Origin: Bdellovibrionales bacterium
GTDB taxonomy: Bacteria > Bdellovibrionota > Bdellovibrionia > Bdellovibrionales > UBA1609
Direction: 5' to 3'
Length of the DNA stretch: 64,000 nt
NCBI GenBank assembly: GCA_019637855.1
Contig: JAHBUX010000001.1
Location: forward strand, 333,337-397,336
Part shown: positions 25,582 through 34,254 of the stretch, piece by piece
Numbering within the stretch: position 1 is the first letter of the stretch
How the letters are laid out: every line of letters begins with the position of its first letter
Made by a program: the position numbers and the translations under genes
Notes under the pieces: generated by a model
Seen by the model: the letters and a program-made list of their open reading frames with translations, nothing else
What the model was told of the DNA's origin: nothing
Databases searched by the model: none

Positions 25582-26529
25582 ATGCCACAGATTACCATGA
25601 AAGACATGCTCGACGCGGGCGTGCACTTCGGTCACCAGACTCAGCGCTGGAACCCCAAAATGAAGCCGTATGTTTATACAGATCGCGGCGGCATTCACAT
25701 TATCGATCTGCAAAAGTCGGTCGTCAGCGCCAAGAACGCGGCCGAGTTCGTGCAGAAAGTAGCTGCTGACGGCGGACGTATGATTTTCGTCGGCACTAAG
25801 AAGCAAGCTGTTGAACCGATTCGCGAAGCTGCCGCTAAATGCGGTCAGTACTTTGTGACCAAGCGTTGGCTGGGCGGCATGCTCACCAACTTCCAAACCA
25901 TCAAAACCAGCATCGACCGTCTGAAAAAGATCGATGTTATGCGCGAAAAAGGCGAACTAGATTTCTTCTCGAAAAAAGAACGCTCGCGCATGGAAAAAGA
26001 ATATGTGCGTTTGATGGAATACCTCGATGGTATCCGTGAAATGAAAGAGCCGCCGGCAATCATGTTTGTGGTTGACCTGAACAAAGAGCACATCGCTGTC
26101 GCCGAAGCTAAAAGCTTAGGTATTCCGGTGGTGGGTATCGCGGACACTAACGTTGATCCGGAAGCTATTGAGTTCCCGATTCCCGGTAACGATGACGCCA
26201 TTCGCTCGATCAAACTGTTCGCCAATCTAGTTGCCGACGCTTATCTCGAAGGCAGCAAGAAGTGGCAGGAAAAAGTCCGTGCTATGGGTAACAAAGCCGA
26301 AGCGCAAGAGGCGGCTCCGACGGGCCGTGTGGAACGCGCTCAACGTGGTCGCGGCGCTGACGCTCCCGCGGCAGCTGCAGGCGGCCCCGCTGTTGTGAAA
26401 GTGAACAAAGCCAATCGCAAACTTGTCGCCGCCGGAACTGCCGAAGACGTCGAGATCGCGATGGAGCTTGAAGCGCCCACTGAATCCGCCGACGCCACAG
26501 ACGAAACCAGCGAAACGACCGAGAAATAA
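25582..26529 (+). CDS. rpsB: Small ribosomal subunit protein uS2 with C-terminal extension
   Basis: A 315-aa S2. The core (~1-230) has the family start (ITMKDMLDAGVHFGHQTQRWNPKM), FVGTKKQA, RWLGGMLTNFQTIKTS and IPVVGIADTNVDP. Usual S2 is about 230-260 aa; here the last ~80 residues form an Ala/Gly/Glu-rich tail with basic patches (GRVERAQRGRG) and an acidic end (ESADATDETSETTEK). It heads the rpsB-tsf-pyrH-frr-uppS-cdsA block. The ATG is preceded by AGGAGG. Confidence 0.97.
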   Translation: MPQITMKDMLDAGVHFGHQTQRWNPKMKPYVYTDRGGIHIIDLQKSVVSAKNAAEFVQKVAADGGRMIFVGTKKQAVEPIREAAAKCGQYFVTKRWLGGMLTNFQTIKTSIDRLKKIDVMREKGELDFFSKKERSRMEKEYVRLMEYLDGIREMKEPPAIMFVVDLNKEHIAVAEAKSLGIPVVGIADTNVDPEAIEFPIPGNDDAIRSIKLFANLVADAYLEGSKKWQEKVRAMGNKAEAQEAAPTGRVERAQRGRGADAPAAAAGGPAVVKVNKANRKLVAAGTAEDVEIAMELEAPTESADATDETSETTEK

Positions 26530-26540
26530 AGGTGGAGCTT

Positions 26541-27194
26541 ATGTCGACGATTTCAGCCAGTGCAGTAAAAGATCTGCGTGAAAAAACCGGCGCCGGAATG
26601 ATGGATTGCAAAAAGGCTCTTGAGGAAACCAAGGGCAACTTCGAGCAAGCTGTCGATTGGCTGCGCGCCAAAGGCTTGAGCAAGGCCGCTAAGAAATCCG
26701 GCCGTGTGGCTGCTGAAGGTTTGGTTAGCTCTTACATTCACGCCGGTGGTCGTATCGGCGTGTTGTTGGAAGTGAACTCCGAAACTGACTTTGTGGCTCG
26801 CAACGATGCCTTCCAAGACTTCTGCCGTGATGTGGCTATGCACATCGCCGCGCTTGGCCCTCAGTTTGTACAACAGACGGACATCGACGAATCCACGCGC
26901 GAGCGTGAGAAGTCGGTGCTTAAAGCCAAGGCTATCGAAGAAGGCAAAAAACCCGAATTCCTCGAAAAGATTTTGGATGGCCAAATCAAAAAATGGGCTT
27001 CCGAAATCTGCTTGCTTGATCAGAAGTTCGTGAAAAATCCCGATGTAACTGTGGGTCAGCTGTTGCAAGAGTTGATCGCCAAAATCGGTGAGAACATCGT
27101 GATCCGCCGCTTTACCCGTTACGAATTGGGCGAAGGCATCGAGAAGAAGAAAGAGGATTTCGCCGCTGAAGTCGCGTCCTACGCGAAACAGTAG
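26541..27194 (+). CDS. tsf: Elongation factor Ts (short form)
   Basis: A 217-aa guanine nucleotide exchange factor for EF-Tu. It has the N-terminal UBA-like domain ([21 protein letters not shown]) and the TDFVARND signature. At 217 aa it is shorter than E. coli EF-Ts (283) and resembles the short single-core form found in Thermus and some other phyla. The ATG at 26541 has AAAGGTGGAG upstream; a GTG at 26532 is less likely. Confidence 0.96.
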   Translation: MSTISASAVKDLREKTGAGMMDCKKALEETKGNFEQAVDWLRAKGLSKAAKKSGRVAAEGLVSSYIHAGGRIGVLLEVNSETDFVARNDAFQDFCRDVAMHIAALGPQFVQQTDIDESTREREKSVLKAKAIEEGKKPEFLEKILDGQIKKWASEICLLDQKFVKNPDVTVGQLLQELIAKIGENIVIRRFTRYELGEGIEKKKEDFAAEVASYAKQ

Positions 27195-27208
27195 AAAGGC
27201 CTGAAACC

Positions 27209-27928
27209 TTGTCCGCAACAAAGAGTAAATTCCGCCGGATTCTGTTGAAGCTTAGTGGTGAAGCGTTGGCCGGCGGACAGCACAGTGGAATTCATCCGCA
27301 AACTATCGGCCAGATTGCCGACGACGTGAAAGAGGCCCATGACCAAGGCGTGCAAATCGGCTTGGTCATTGGCGGCGGCAACTTCATTCGTGGCGTAGCG
27401 CAAGCTTCGCAGGGAATGGACCGCGCCAGCTCTGACTACATGGGCATGCTCGGCACCGTGATCAACAGCATGGCCATGCAGGATGCTCTGGAAAAACGTG
27501 GTCTTTCGACCCGCGTTCAGAGTGCCATCAGCATGGCAGCGATCGCTGAGCCTTACATCCGCCGGCGCGCCATTCGCCATCTTGAAAAAGGACGCGTAGT
27601 CATATTCGCTGCGGGTACTGGCAATCCCTATTTCACAACGGACACTGCTGCCTCCTTGCGTGCGATGGAAATCAACGCCGATGTGATTATGAAGGCCACC
27701 AACGTGGACGGGATCTACGACAAAGACCCTAAGAAACACACGGATGCTAAGCTATACAGCGAACTGAACTATATGGACGTGTTGAAACAGGGCCTGCAGG
27801 TCATGGATTCCACGGCCATCAGCTTGTGTATGGACAATAAGCTTCCTATTATTACTTTTAATATGAATAAGCCCGGCAATATCGCGCGCGTTGTGCGCGG
27901 GGAAAAGATCGGCACTACCGTTAAATAG
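27209..27928 (+). CDS. pyrH: UMP kinase
   Basis: A 239-aa amino-acid-kinase-fold enzyme converting UMP to UDP. Signatures are [55 protein letters not shown] and [10 protein letters not shown]. It begins with TTG at 27209, with AAAGG about 10 nt upstream and no ATG alternative near the conserved N-terminus. It lies between tsf and frr, as in many bacteria. Confidence 0.96.
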   Translation: MSATKSKFRRILLKLSGEALAGGQHSGIHPQTIGQIADDVKEAHDQGVQIGLVIGGGNFIRGVAQASQGMDRASSDYMGMLGTVINSMAMQDALEKRGLSTRVQSAISMAAIAEPYIRRRAIRHLEKGRVVIFAAGTGNPYFTTDTAASLRAMEINADVIMKATNVDGIYDKDPKKHTDAKLYSELNYMDVLKQGLQVMDSTAISLCMDNKLPIITFNMNKPGNIARVVRGEKIGTTVK

Positions 27929-27944
27929 TTGGGAGACATTTCTT

Positions 27945-28502
27945 ATGGCTTCGCAAATGGCAACTGCCTCAAAAGACAAAATGGAAAAGGCTCTGCAAGG
28001 GCTGGTCGGCGAACTTAAAAAAGTACGCACCGGCCGCGCGCAGGTTTCGATGTTGGACGCCATCAAAGTGAACTACTACGGAACTCCGACGCCGCTGAAT
28101 CAAGTTTCGGCCTTGAGCACACCGGATGCACGCTCGTTTCTGATCTCTCCTTGGGAGACGTCGATTTTGAAAGAGATCGAATCGGCCATCGTGAAGAGCG
28201 ATTTGGGCATGAGTCCGATGAACGATGGCAAAGTGATCCGCCTGAAAGTTCCTGAACTCACCGAGGAACGTCGTAAAGACCTGGTTAAGAACATCAAAAA
28301 GATCTGCGAAGACGCCCGCGTGGCGGTACGCATGGTCCGTCGTGATGCCAATGATGAGCTCAAGAAAGCTCTGAAAGATAAAGTTATCAGCGAAGACGAC
28401 AACAAACGTCAGCAAGAAGAAGTTCAAAAGCTGACGGATGACTATATCAAGAAGATCGACACCATGGCGGCCGACAAAGAAAAAGAGCTGATGACGGTCT
28501 AA
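27945..28502 (+). CDS. frr: Ribosome recycling factor
   Basis: A 185-aa protein that splits post-termination ribosomes with EF-G. It has the helical-bundle signatures LKKVRTGRAQVSMLD, VNYYGTPTPLNQV, LTEERRKDLVKNIKKI and the C-terminal AADKEKELMTV. The start at the ATG 27945 follows GGGAGA. The TAA overlaps the uppS ATG by one base, implying coupling. Confidence 0.97.
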   Translation: MASQMATASKDKMEKALQGLVGELKKVRTGRAQVSMLDAIKVNYYGTPTPLNQVSALSTPDARSFLISPWETSILKEIESAIVKSDLGMSPMNDGKVIRLKVPELTEERRKDLVKNIKKICEDARVAVRMVRRDANDELKKALKDKVISEDDNKRQQEEVQKLTDDYIKKIDTMAADKEKELMTV

Positions 28503-29221
28503 TGAACCTGCCTAGACATCTCGCTATCATCATGGACGGCAACGGGCGTTGGGCGAAAGCGCGGCATCACAACCGCGTTTACGGCCATTTGCGCGGAGCC
28601 AAGATAGCGAAGACGGTCATTGAGGAGTGTGCGCGTTTAAACCTTTCGCACCTCACGTTGTTCGCATTTTCCACTGAAAATTGGTTTCGTCCTCTGCAAG
28701 AGGTACGTTTTCTGATGCACCTTCTCCGCCGCCAACTGCTGCGCGAGAAAACCACGCTCATGAGGAACAACATTCGCTTTCAGGTGATCGGCGAGATCGA
28801 TCGCTTGCCGCCAGAAGTGCGTGACGTGATCGCGGACATCTTAGATGAGACTGCAAGCAATACGGGAATGATTTTGACGTTTGCTCTTTCTTACGGTGGT
28901 CGGCAAGAAATCACTCTGATGGCACGCGAATTGGTGCGCCAAGCGAAGCTTGGACTGCTCGATGAGACGCAAGTGGACCAAGCCTTGGTGGCCGGCCTGC
29001 TGCCCTCTTCGTTTTTACCCGATCCCGATCTGATTATCCGCACCAGTGGCGAGTCGCGCATTTCGAATTTCTTTCTGTGGCAAGCAGCTTATAGTGAAAT
29101 CGAATTCGAAGATAAGTCCTGGCCTGAATTCACTCTTGATGATCTTCACCGCATTCTCAGCTGTTACTCTGCGCGCGAACGTCGGTTCGGCCGTACCAGC
29201 GAGCAACTGCAGACGAGGTAG
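28502..29221 (+). CDS. uppS: Undecaprenyl diphosphate synthase
   Basis: A 239-aa cis-prenyltransferase making the C55 lipid carrier for peptidoglycan and other envelope polymers. It contains IIMDGNGRWA with the catalytic Asp, HLRGAK, FAFSTENWFRP, the ALSYGGRQEI segment and the C-terminal DLIIRTSGESRISNFFLWQ region. It overlaps frr by one base (TAATG) and is followed by cdsA after 8 nt. Confidence 0.96.
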   Translation: MNLPRHLAIIMDGNGRWAKARHHNRVYGHLRGAKIAKTVIEECARLNLSHLTLFAFSTENWFRPLQEVRFLMHLLRRQLLREKTTLMRNNIRFQVIGEIDRLPPEVRDVIADILDETASNTGMILTFALSYGGRQEITLMARELVRQAKLGLLDETQVDQALVAGLLPSSFLPDPDLIIRTSGESRISNFFLWQAAYSEIEFEDKSWPEFTLDDLHRILSCYSARERRFGRTSEQLQTR

Positions 29222-29229
29222 ATAGACGT

Positions 29230-30057
29230 ATGGCAGAGTCGCGTTCGGCACTTTTTCAACGCGTGATATCCGCCATCCTCTTTGCCGCCGTCGTTTTTTC
29301 TCTCGGCTATTTTGGCGGTGAACTTGGTTTATATATCGTGTGCACTGTGGCGATTGTGCTCGGTGTCCGCGAGTACTCGCGCATGGTGTTCGTGCACTAT
29401 CAAATGCCGCTAGCTGTTAGCGTTGTTTATTGGGCTGCCAGCATTTCGTTTTATGCCTTGATGGTCCTGTTTGAGCAGTACGGCTTGATGTGGTTTGCGC
29501 TGACCAACGTCTTCTTTTTTGTGGGCGTGCTGTGGTCGACGCGCAACCGAGTCAGTAATGACAATCTCCTACCAGCGCTCGCGCTGGGCACTTTCGGAAT
29601 GCTCTACTGCGTCTTATTTCCTAACTTCGCCGTTCGTCTGGTGACCGTGGACAATGGTCCTCAGTGGTTTTTGTTCTTACTGTTGGTGGTTTTTTTTGGC
29701 GACACCTTCGCTTACTTCGGTGGCCGTTTTTTGGGTCGGCACAAACTGATGCCGCAACTCTCGCCCAACAAGACCATAGAAGGGTGTGCTGCAGGATTGT
29801 TCGGATCCGCCTTGGCCGGATGCATTCACCTCTATCTGGTGATGCCGTACGTGGCTCCCCTTCACACGCTTTTGTTTTGCCTCGTCTGCGGATTTGCCGC
29901 ACAAAGTGGCGACCTCCTTATGTCTTTGGTCAAGCGAGTCGCCCAAGTTAAAGACACCGGCCATATTATGCCCGGGCACGGCGGTGTCTTAGACCGCCTA
30001 GACGGCATTTTCATCGCCTGCCCCCTAGTCTACAGCTTCGCCCTCCACGTCGCCTAA
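29230..30057 (+). CDS. cdsA: Phosphatidate cytidylyltransferase
   Basis: A 275-aa multi-pass inner-membrane enzyme making CDP-diacylglycerol. It has about seven to eight helices and the C-terminal family signature SLVKRVAQVKDTGHIMPGHGG followed by LDRLDG, plus GDTFAYFGGRFLGRHKL and SPNKTIEG. The gene ends at a very large hairpin whose arm begins inside the TAA stop. Confidence 0.95.
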   Translation: MAESRSALFQRVISAILFAAVVFSLGYFGGELGLYIVCTVAIVLGVREYSRMVFVHYQMPLAVSVVYWAASISFYALMVLFEQYGLMWFALTNVFFFVGVLWSTRNRVSNDNLLPALALGTFGMLYCVLFPNFAVRLVTVDNGPQWFLFLLLVVFFGDTFAYFGGRFLGRHKLMPQLSPNKTIEGCAAGLFGSALAGCIHLYLVMPYVAPLHTLLFCLVCGFAAQSGDLLMSLVKRVAQVKDTGHIMPGHGGVLDRLDGIFIACPLVYSFALHVA

Positions 30058-30164
30058 AGGTAGGGCCTAACATTTCCGGAAATATACGCGATTTGGAGTC
30101 CGGCATACGGTCACCGGACACCATCTCGCGTATATTTCCGGAAATGTTAGGCCCTACCTTTTTT
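30056..30164 (+). terminator. Giant hairpin (48-bp arms) with T-run; terminator-like palindromic element
   Basis: The arms 30056-30103 and 30114-30161 are complementary with three mismatches across 48 bp; the outer 36 bp are perfect. The loop is 10 nt. A run of six T (30159-30164) closes the right arm, so it can act as an intrinsic terminator after cdsA. It is far longer than ordinary terminators. Each arm contains the palindrome TTTCCGGAAA at its middle. It resembles a REP- or MITE-like element. Confidence 0.85.
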
Positions 30165-30189
30165 CCACAAAGGTTACTACAATTGGGTG

Positions 30190-31872
30190 ATGAGTATTAT
30201 TCAATGGGTTCTTTATAATGTCGGCCCGTTTTTTATTCTGCTGGGGCTGTTGATCTTCATCCATGAGTTAGGTCATTTTCTCGTCGCGAAGTACTTCAAT
30301 GTTCGCGTTGAGACATTCTCACTCGGCTTCGGAAAAAAAATCCTGAGCTACAAAAAGGGTGAGACCACCTACTGTGTTTCGCTGATTCCGCTTGGCGGCT
30401 ACGTGAAAATGTTTGGCGACGACCCGAACGCTGACGTGCCCGAAGCGGAAAGAGATCGCGCCTTTTTGCACAAACCAGTTTCGCAGCGGATTGCTGTAGT
30501 ACTCGCCGGTCCGCTGATGAACCTATTTTTCGCCGTTTTGCTGTTCACCATTATTGGTGCCGTCGGTGAGCAGCTGCCTGGCCCCTACGCTGGCGATGTG
30601 GCGACCGATAGCAAAGCTTATGCAGACGGTTTCCGCTCGGGCGATAAGATCGTATCGATCAATGGCCAAGCCACTCCGTCATGGACGCATGTGAAGAAGA
30701 AGATCGAGAGCATGGCCGGTAAGGCCATGGAGTTTGTGGTCGAACGTAAGGGCGAAAGCCAACCGCTCAAGTTCGACGCGGCAGCCACCACCACAGAGAA
30801 CGAAAATATCTTCAGCCGTGATTCACAAGTCGGAACCATTCAAGGCCTGGGCATGGAGTCGCGCTCATCCATCGTGGGTGTAAAAGATCCGAAAAGCCCC
30901 GCAGGTCTGGCCGGTATTCAACCGCTCGACCTCTTAGTCACCGTGGACGGTCAAAAGGTTACGTACTGGCGTGATTTGCAGCCCACATTGGCTGAGGCTT
31001 TGAAGGATGGGAAAACAACGCTCACTTTGCAGGTCCGCGATCTGGAAGCCGAAGACAAGCCAGAAGCCTTGCGCACGGTCACACTCAATATGCCGGCAAA
31101 GTTGGATAAAGTCGGGGATCTGCCTGAACAGCTTGGATTAGAACCGGCGGAACTCTACATTTATCAAACTAAAAAAGATTCGCCGGCGGCTAAAGTCGGT
31201 ATTCAACCTAAAGACCGCGTGATCAAAGTGGGCGGTGAGCCTGTTACCGCTTGGAGCCAAGTGCTTGAGCGCGTGAAAGCCTTTGATCCGACCAAAGAAG
31301 CCATCGAGTTCACTGTTCTACGCAACGGTGAGGAGAAGGCCTTTCAACTCAAACCTGAAATGACCAAATTCATGACAATGAAAGGTCAGGAAGAAAGCCG
31401 CTACACCATCGGCATTCAGTCAGGCTTCGTGCAAATCGGACCCGAACCCATCTTTCACCGCCTGACCAAGCCGATTGAGATCCTGAAGTATGGCGTGCGT
31501 GAGACTGCCAATTGGACAGAGTTCGTTGTGATGAGCATGGTGCGTTTGGTGACGGGCGATGTGTCGGCCAAAAACATTGGCGGTGTCATCACCATCGGAC
31601 GCGTCGCTGCCCACTCGTTCGAGGCCGGCCTGTCGACCTTCCTACGTACGATGGCCATTATCTCGATCAACCTGTTCCTGTTGAATCTTTTGCCCATCCC
31701 CGTGCTCGACGGCGGCCATTTGGTGTTCTACGCCTACGAAGGCCTGCGTGGAGCTCCCATGTCCATGCGGAAAATGGAGCTAGCACAACAGATTGGGCTT
31801 ATGATTTTGATGTGTTTGATGGTATTTGCCTTCTTCAATGACATCACCAACTACATCTTCAATCGTTGGTAA
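30190..31872 (+). CDS. rseP: RIP metalloprotease RseP (site-2 protease) with three PDZ-like domains
   Basis: A 560-aa inner-membrane zinc protease that cleaves anti-sigma factors or other membrane substrates. HELGH is at ~25-29 in the first helix; the third zinc ligand lies in LPIPVLDGGH (~500-509). Between them are three PDZ-like segments (about 125-194, 216-302, 312-393), each with the GxxxGD/LDx-I/L-Gxx pattern (FRSGDKIVSING, IQPLDLLVTVDG, IQPKDRVIKVGG). E. coli RseP has two PDZ domains and about 450 aa, so this one is longer. ATG 30190 is chosen over the adjacent GTG. Confidence 0.93.
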   Translation: MSIIQWVLYNVGPFFILLGLLIFIHELGHFLVAKYFNVRVETFSLGFGKKILSYKKGETTYCVSLIPLGGYVKMFGDDPNADVPEAERDRAFLHKPVSQRIAVVLAGPLMNLFFAVLLFTIIGAVGEQLPGPYAGDVATDSKAYADGFRSGDKIVSINGQATPSWTHVKKKIESMAGKAMEFVVERKGESQPLKFDAAATTTENENIFSRDSQVGTIQGLGMESRSSIVGVKDPKSPAGLAGIQPLDLLVTVDGQKVTYWRDLQPTLAEALKDGKTTLTLQVRDLEAEDKPEALRTVTLNMPAKLDKVGDLPEQLGLEPAELYIYQTKKDSPAAKVGIQPKDRVIKVGGEPVTAWSQVLERVKAFDPTKEAIEFTVLRNGEEKAFQLKPEMTKFMTMKGQEESRYTIGIQSGFVQIGPEPIFHRLTKPIEILKYGVRETANWTEFVVMSMVRLVTGDVSAKNIGGVITIGRVAAHSFEAGLSTFLRTMAIISINLFLLNLLPIPVLDGGHLVFYAYEGLRGAPMSMRKMELAQQIGLMILMCLMVFAFFNDITNYIFNRW

Positions 31873-31878
31873 ACGGAT

Positions 31879-32538
31879 ATGACCCTGCTGGCGGTAGCAA
31901 CTAGCTCCGCGCAGGGTTCTCTAGCTATTGCTGAGAAAACGGCAAGCGGTCTGACCCTTCTGCAACAGACGTTGTGGGAGAAAAAAGCCATGCACTCGGA
32001 ACTTGCCACCCAACGCCTTGAAGAAGTTCTGCGCGCGTCGGAAAAAGATCTGAAATCGCTTACTCATATCGCGGCGATCGTCGGCCCGGGGTCCTTCACT
32101 GGCATTCGCGTTGGCATCAACCTCGCTCGCACCTTGGCCTATGGTCTGTCTTTACCAATCGCGCCTTTCAACGCGCTGGCGATTTTGGCTTTTAAAAATC
32201 TAGACGTTGGTCAGACCGGACTTGTCGCCATGAAAGCCGTGCAACAGTTTTATTACACAGCGATTTATCAAAAGACCGACCAAGGTCTGGTCGAGATTCT
32301 TGCGCCCTGTTCACTATCGCAAGACCAACTGCCAGCTCATCTTAACAATGGTATCAAAAGCTGGATCGAAGGCCAGTCCACTGAGTTCTCCACTCACACC
32401 GAAGCTGCTGATCTTATTCACTACCTGAGCCGGCATCCTGCGCCATTTTTTTCATGGAAAGAGATCAAACCTCTTTATATTCGTGCCAGTGAGGCCGAAG
32501 AGAAAATGAGACAGGGATTACTGAAACCGCTTATTTAG
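31879..32538 (+). CDS. tsaB: tRNA threonylcarbamoyladenosine biosynthesis protein TsaB
   Basis: A 219-aa ASKHA-fold protein, partner of TsaD in making t6A37 on ANN-decoding tRNAs. The signature VGPGSFTGIRVGI is at ~69-80, and the N-terminus MTLLAVATSSAQGSLAI and the HSE segment (MHSELATQRLEEVL) are typical. It starts 6 nt after rseP. Confidence 0.92.
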   Translation: MTLLAVATSSAQGSLAIAEKTASGLTLLQQTLWEKKAMHSELATQRLEEVLRASEKDLKSLTHIAAIVGPGSFTGIRVGINLARTLAYGLSLPIAPFNALAILAFKNLDVGQTGLVAMKAVQQFYYTAIYQKTDQGLVEILAPCSLSQDQLPAHLNNGIKSWIEGQSTEFSTHTEAADLIHYLSRHPAPFFSWKEIKPLYIRASEAEEKMRQGLLKPLI

Positions 32539-32543
32539 CAGGG

Positions 32544-33527
32544 ATGCCTTTGAGTTCCGCCAATTCGAACGTCACACAAGTTGACTTCACTTCACTTCGC
32601 GGCCGCGTTGCCCCGGGTGCGACGATTATCGCCGTTGGCGGCGGTAAAGGTGGCGTTGGAAAATCCTTCGTTAGCTCTTCGATCTCTATCTTCCTTGCAC
32701 ATCTTGGCTATGAAACTTTAGCGATTGATCTCGATCTCGGTGGCGCGAACTTGCACACCAACCTTGGTGTTTCGCTCAACACTCGTGGCATCAACGAGTT
32801 CATTCTCGATCCATCACTGAGCTTGGGCGAACTCGCACAACCAACACATTGGCCGAAACTGAAGCTGATCAGCGGCGCCAGCGAAGTTTTCGACATAGCC
32901 AACATTGACGAAGTTCAACGCTCGCGCGTGATGTCGTCGATCTACAACTACAAAACTGATTTTATCGTACTCGACCTTAGTGCAGGAACTCACACTTCCA
33001 CTTTAGACTTCTTCCTGATGGCCAGCCACAAGGTGGTGGTCTTCACTCCTGAGCCATCGAGCATCGAGAATGCCTATCGCTTTTTGAAAGCCAGTTTCTT
33101 CCGCAAACTGCGGCGCTACGAACATCAATTGCAATTGAAAGAGCAAATTGATGAACTGCTGGGTAATCGCGGCGCGCATGGCATCAGAAACCCCGCAGAT
33201 CTGATCCGCGTGCTCGTTGAACGCGAGCCGGTCCTGGGCTTAAAACTGAAAAACATTCTGACCGATCTCAACTTCGAGATCATTCTCAATCAGGCTCGCA
33301 CTCGTCAGGAAATCGATATGGGTGGCGCGCTTCAAAGCGTGTGCAACAAGTACTTCGGTTTCCCCTGCGGTTTCCTCGGCGGCCTTGAGTATGATAATGC
33401 AGTATGGCAGTCACTGCGTCAGCGCAACCACCTGCTGATGTCGAATCGTCAAAGCCACCTGTATGGCCAGCTATTGAGCATCGCTCGCAAAATCGCCAAG
33501 ACACAATCGCTTAAGGCTGTGGTATAA
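32544..33527 (+). CDS. MinD/FlhG-like P-loop ATPase
   Basis: A 327-aa deviant-Walker ATPase. VGGGKGGVGKSFVSSS (~31-46) is the Walker A with signature Lys; IDLDLGGANLHTNLG and FIVLDLSAGTHTSTLDFF are the switch and Walker B regions. FlhG, MinD and ParA proteins use this fold to position flagella, division or other machines. It differs from FlhG in a longer middle region. It is followed 10 nt later by a DnaJ-like/HTH protein, so the pair may act together. The ATG at 32544 has the SD AGGG only one base away; a TTG at 32550 is possible. Confidence 0.8.
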   Translation: MPLSSANSNVTQVDFTSLRGRVAPGATIIAVGGGKGGVGKSFVSSSISIFLAHLGYETLAIDLDLGGANLHTNLGVSLNTRGINEFILDPSLSLGELAQPTHWPKLKLISGASEVFDIANIDEVQRSRVMSSIYNYKTDFIVLDLSAGTHTSTLDFFLMASHKVVVFTPEPSSIENAYRFLKASFFRKLRRYEHQLQLKEQIDELLGNRGAHGIRNPADLIRVLVEREPVLGLKLKNILTDLNFEIILNQARTRQEIDMGGALQSVCNKYFGFPCGFLGGLEYDNAVWQSLRQRNHLLMSNRQSHLYGQLLSIARKIAKTQSLKAVV

Positions 33528-33537
33528 TTTCCTTACA

Positions 33538-34254
33538 ATGAGTGATCGCAACGAAGGACAGACTTACTACGAGATTCTCGAGGTCAAGCCTACGGCTGGC
33601 CCTGCAGATATCTACGCCGCTTATCAACGCGCGCGTAGCACCTATTCTCCTTCAAGTCCGGCTCTCTATAGCATGTTCACTCCTGAAGAAGCGCAAGCCT
33701 TGATGGCGTTAATCGAAGAGGCTTATCAAACATTGTCGCATCAGGCCCGTCGTCGTGAATACGATGTGAAGATCGGCTTGGGTAAAGCTCCCGGTGCAAA
33801 GCCCACCAGCGCTTATCGCCCTGAACCCGCGTCTCGCGAAGAAGCCAAACCCGGCCGCACGCCCGTTGGCTCGGTGAAGACGGATGCTTGGGTTGGACCG
33901 GTTAAAGTCTCTACTCGTAAGCATGAAGATCTACCCAGCGGTTTTGCGCGTACGAAGTTCACCGTGTATGAAGTAAAATCCGATATCGAAAACGAAATCG
34001 AAAACGTCGCTGAGTGCGACGGTCAGTTTCTGCAAAAAATTCGTCTCTATCGTGGCGTGACGCTTGACCAAATGAGTGATGAGATTCGCGTGATCAAGTC
34101 CACCTTGGTCGCACTTGAAGCCAACGATCTTGATGCCCTTCCGGTCGCGGTATTTACACGCGGTTTTGTCGTTCAGTTCGCTCGTGCTCTCGGACTGGAT
34201 GAACGCAAGATTAGCGACGCCTACATGAAGTTCTTCCGAGCCAAGAAAACTTGA
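33538..34254 (+). CDS. DnaJ-like plus RodZ-type helix-turn-helix fusion protein
   Basis: A 238-aa soluble protein. Residues ~9-77 resemble a J-domain (YYEILEVKPTAGPADIYAAYQRA ... AYQTLSHQARRREYD) but the HPD motif that activates DnaK is absent; the loop reads STYSPSSPALY. A Pro/Lys-rich linker follows. Residues ~160-236 match the HTH_25 domain of RodZ (FLQKIRLYRGVTLDQMSDEI, IKSTLVALEANDLDALP, FTRGFVVQFARALGLDE). No membrane helix is present, unlike RodZ. It is co-directional with the MinD/FlhG-like ATPase, suggesting a positioning or cytoskeletal function (inference). Confidence 0.8.
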   Translation: MSDRNEGQTYYEILEVKPTAGPADIYAAYQRARSTYSPSSPALYSMFTPEEAQALMALIEEAYQTLSHQARRREYDVKIGLGKAPGAKPTSAYRPEPASREEAKPGRTPVGSVKTDAWVGPVKVSTRKHEDLPSGFARTKFTVYEVKSDIENEIENVAECDGQFLQKIRLYRGVTLDQMSDEIRVIKSTLVALEANDLDALPVAVFTRGFVVQFARALGLDERKISDAYMKFFRAKKT

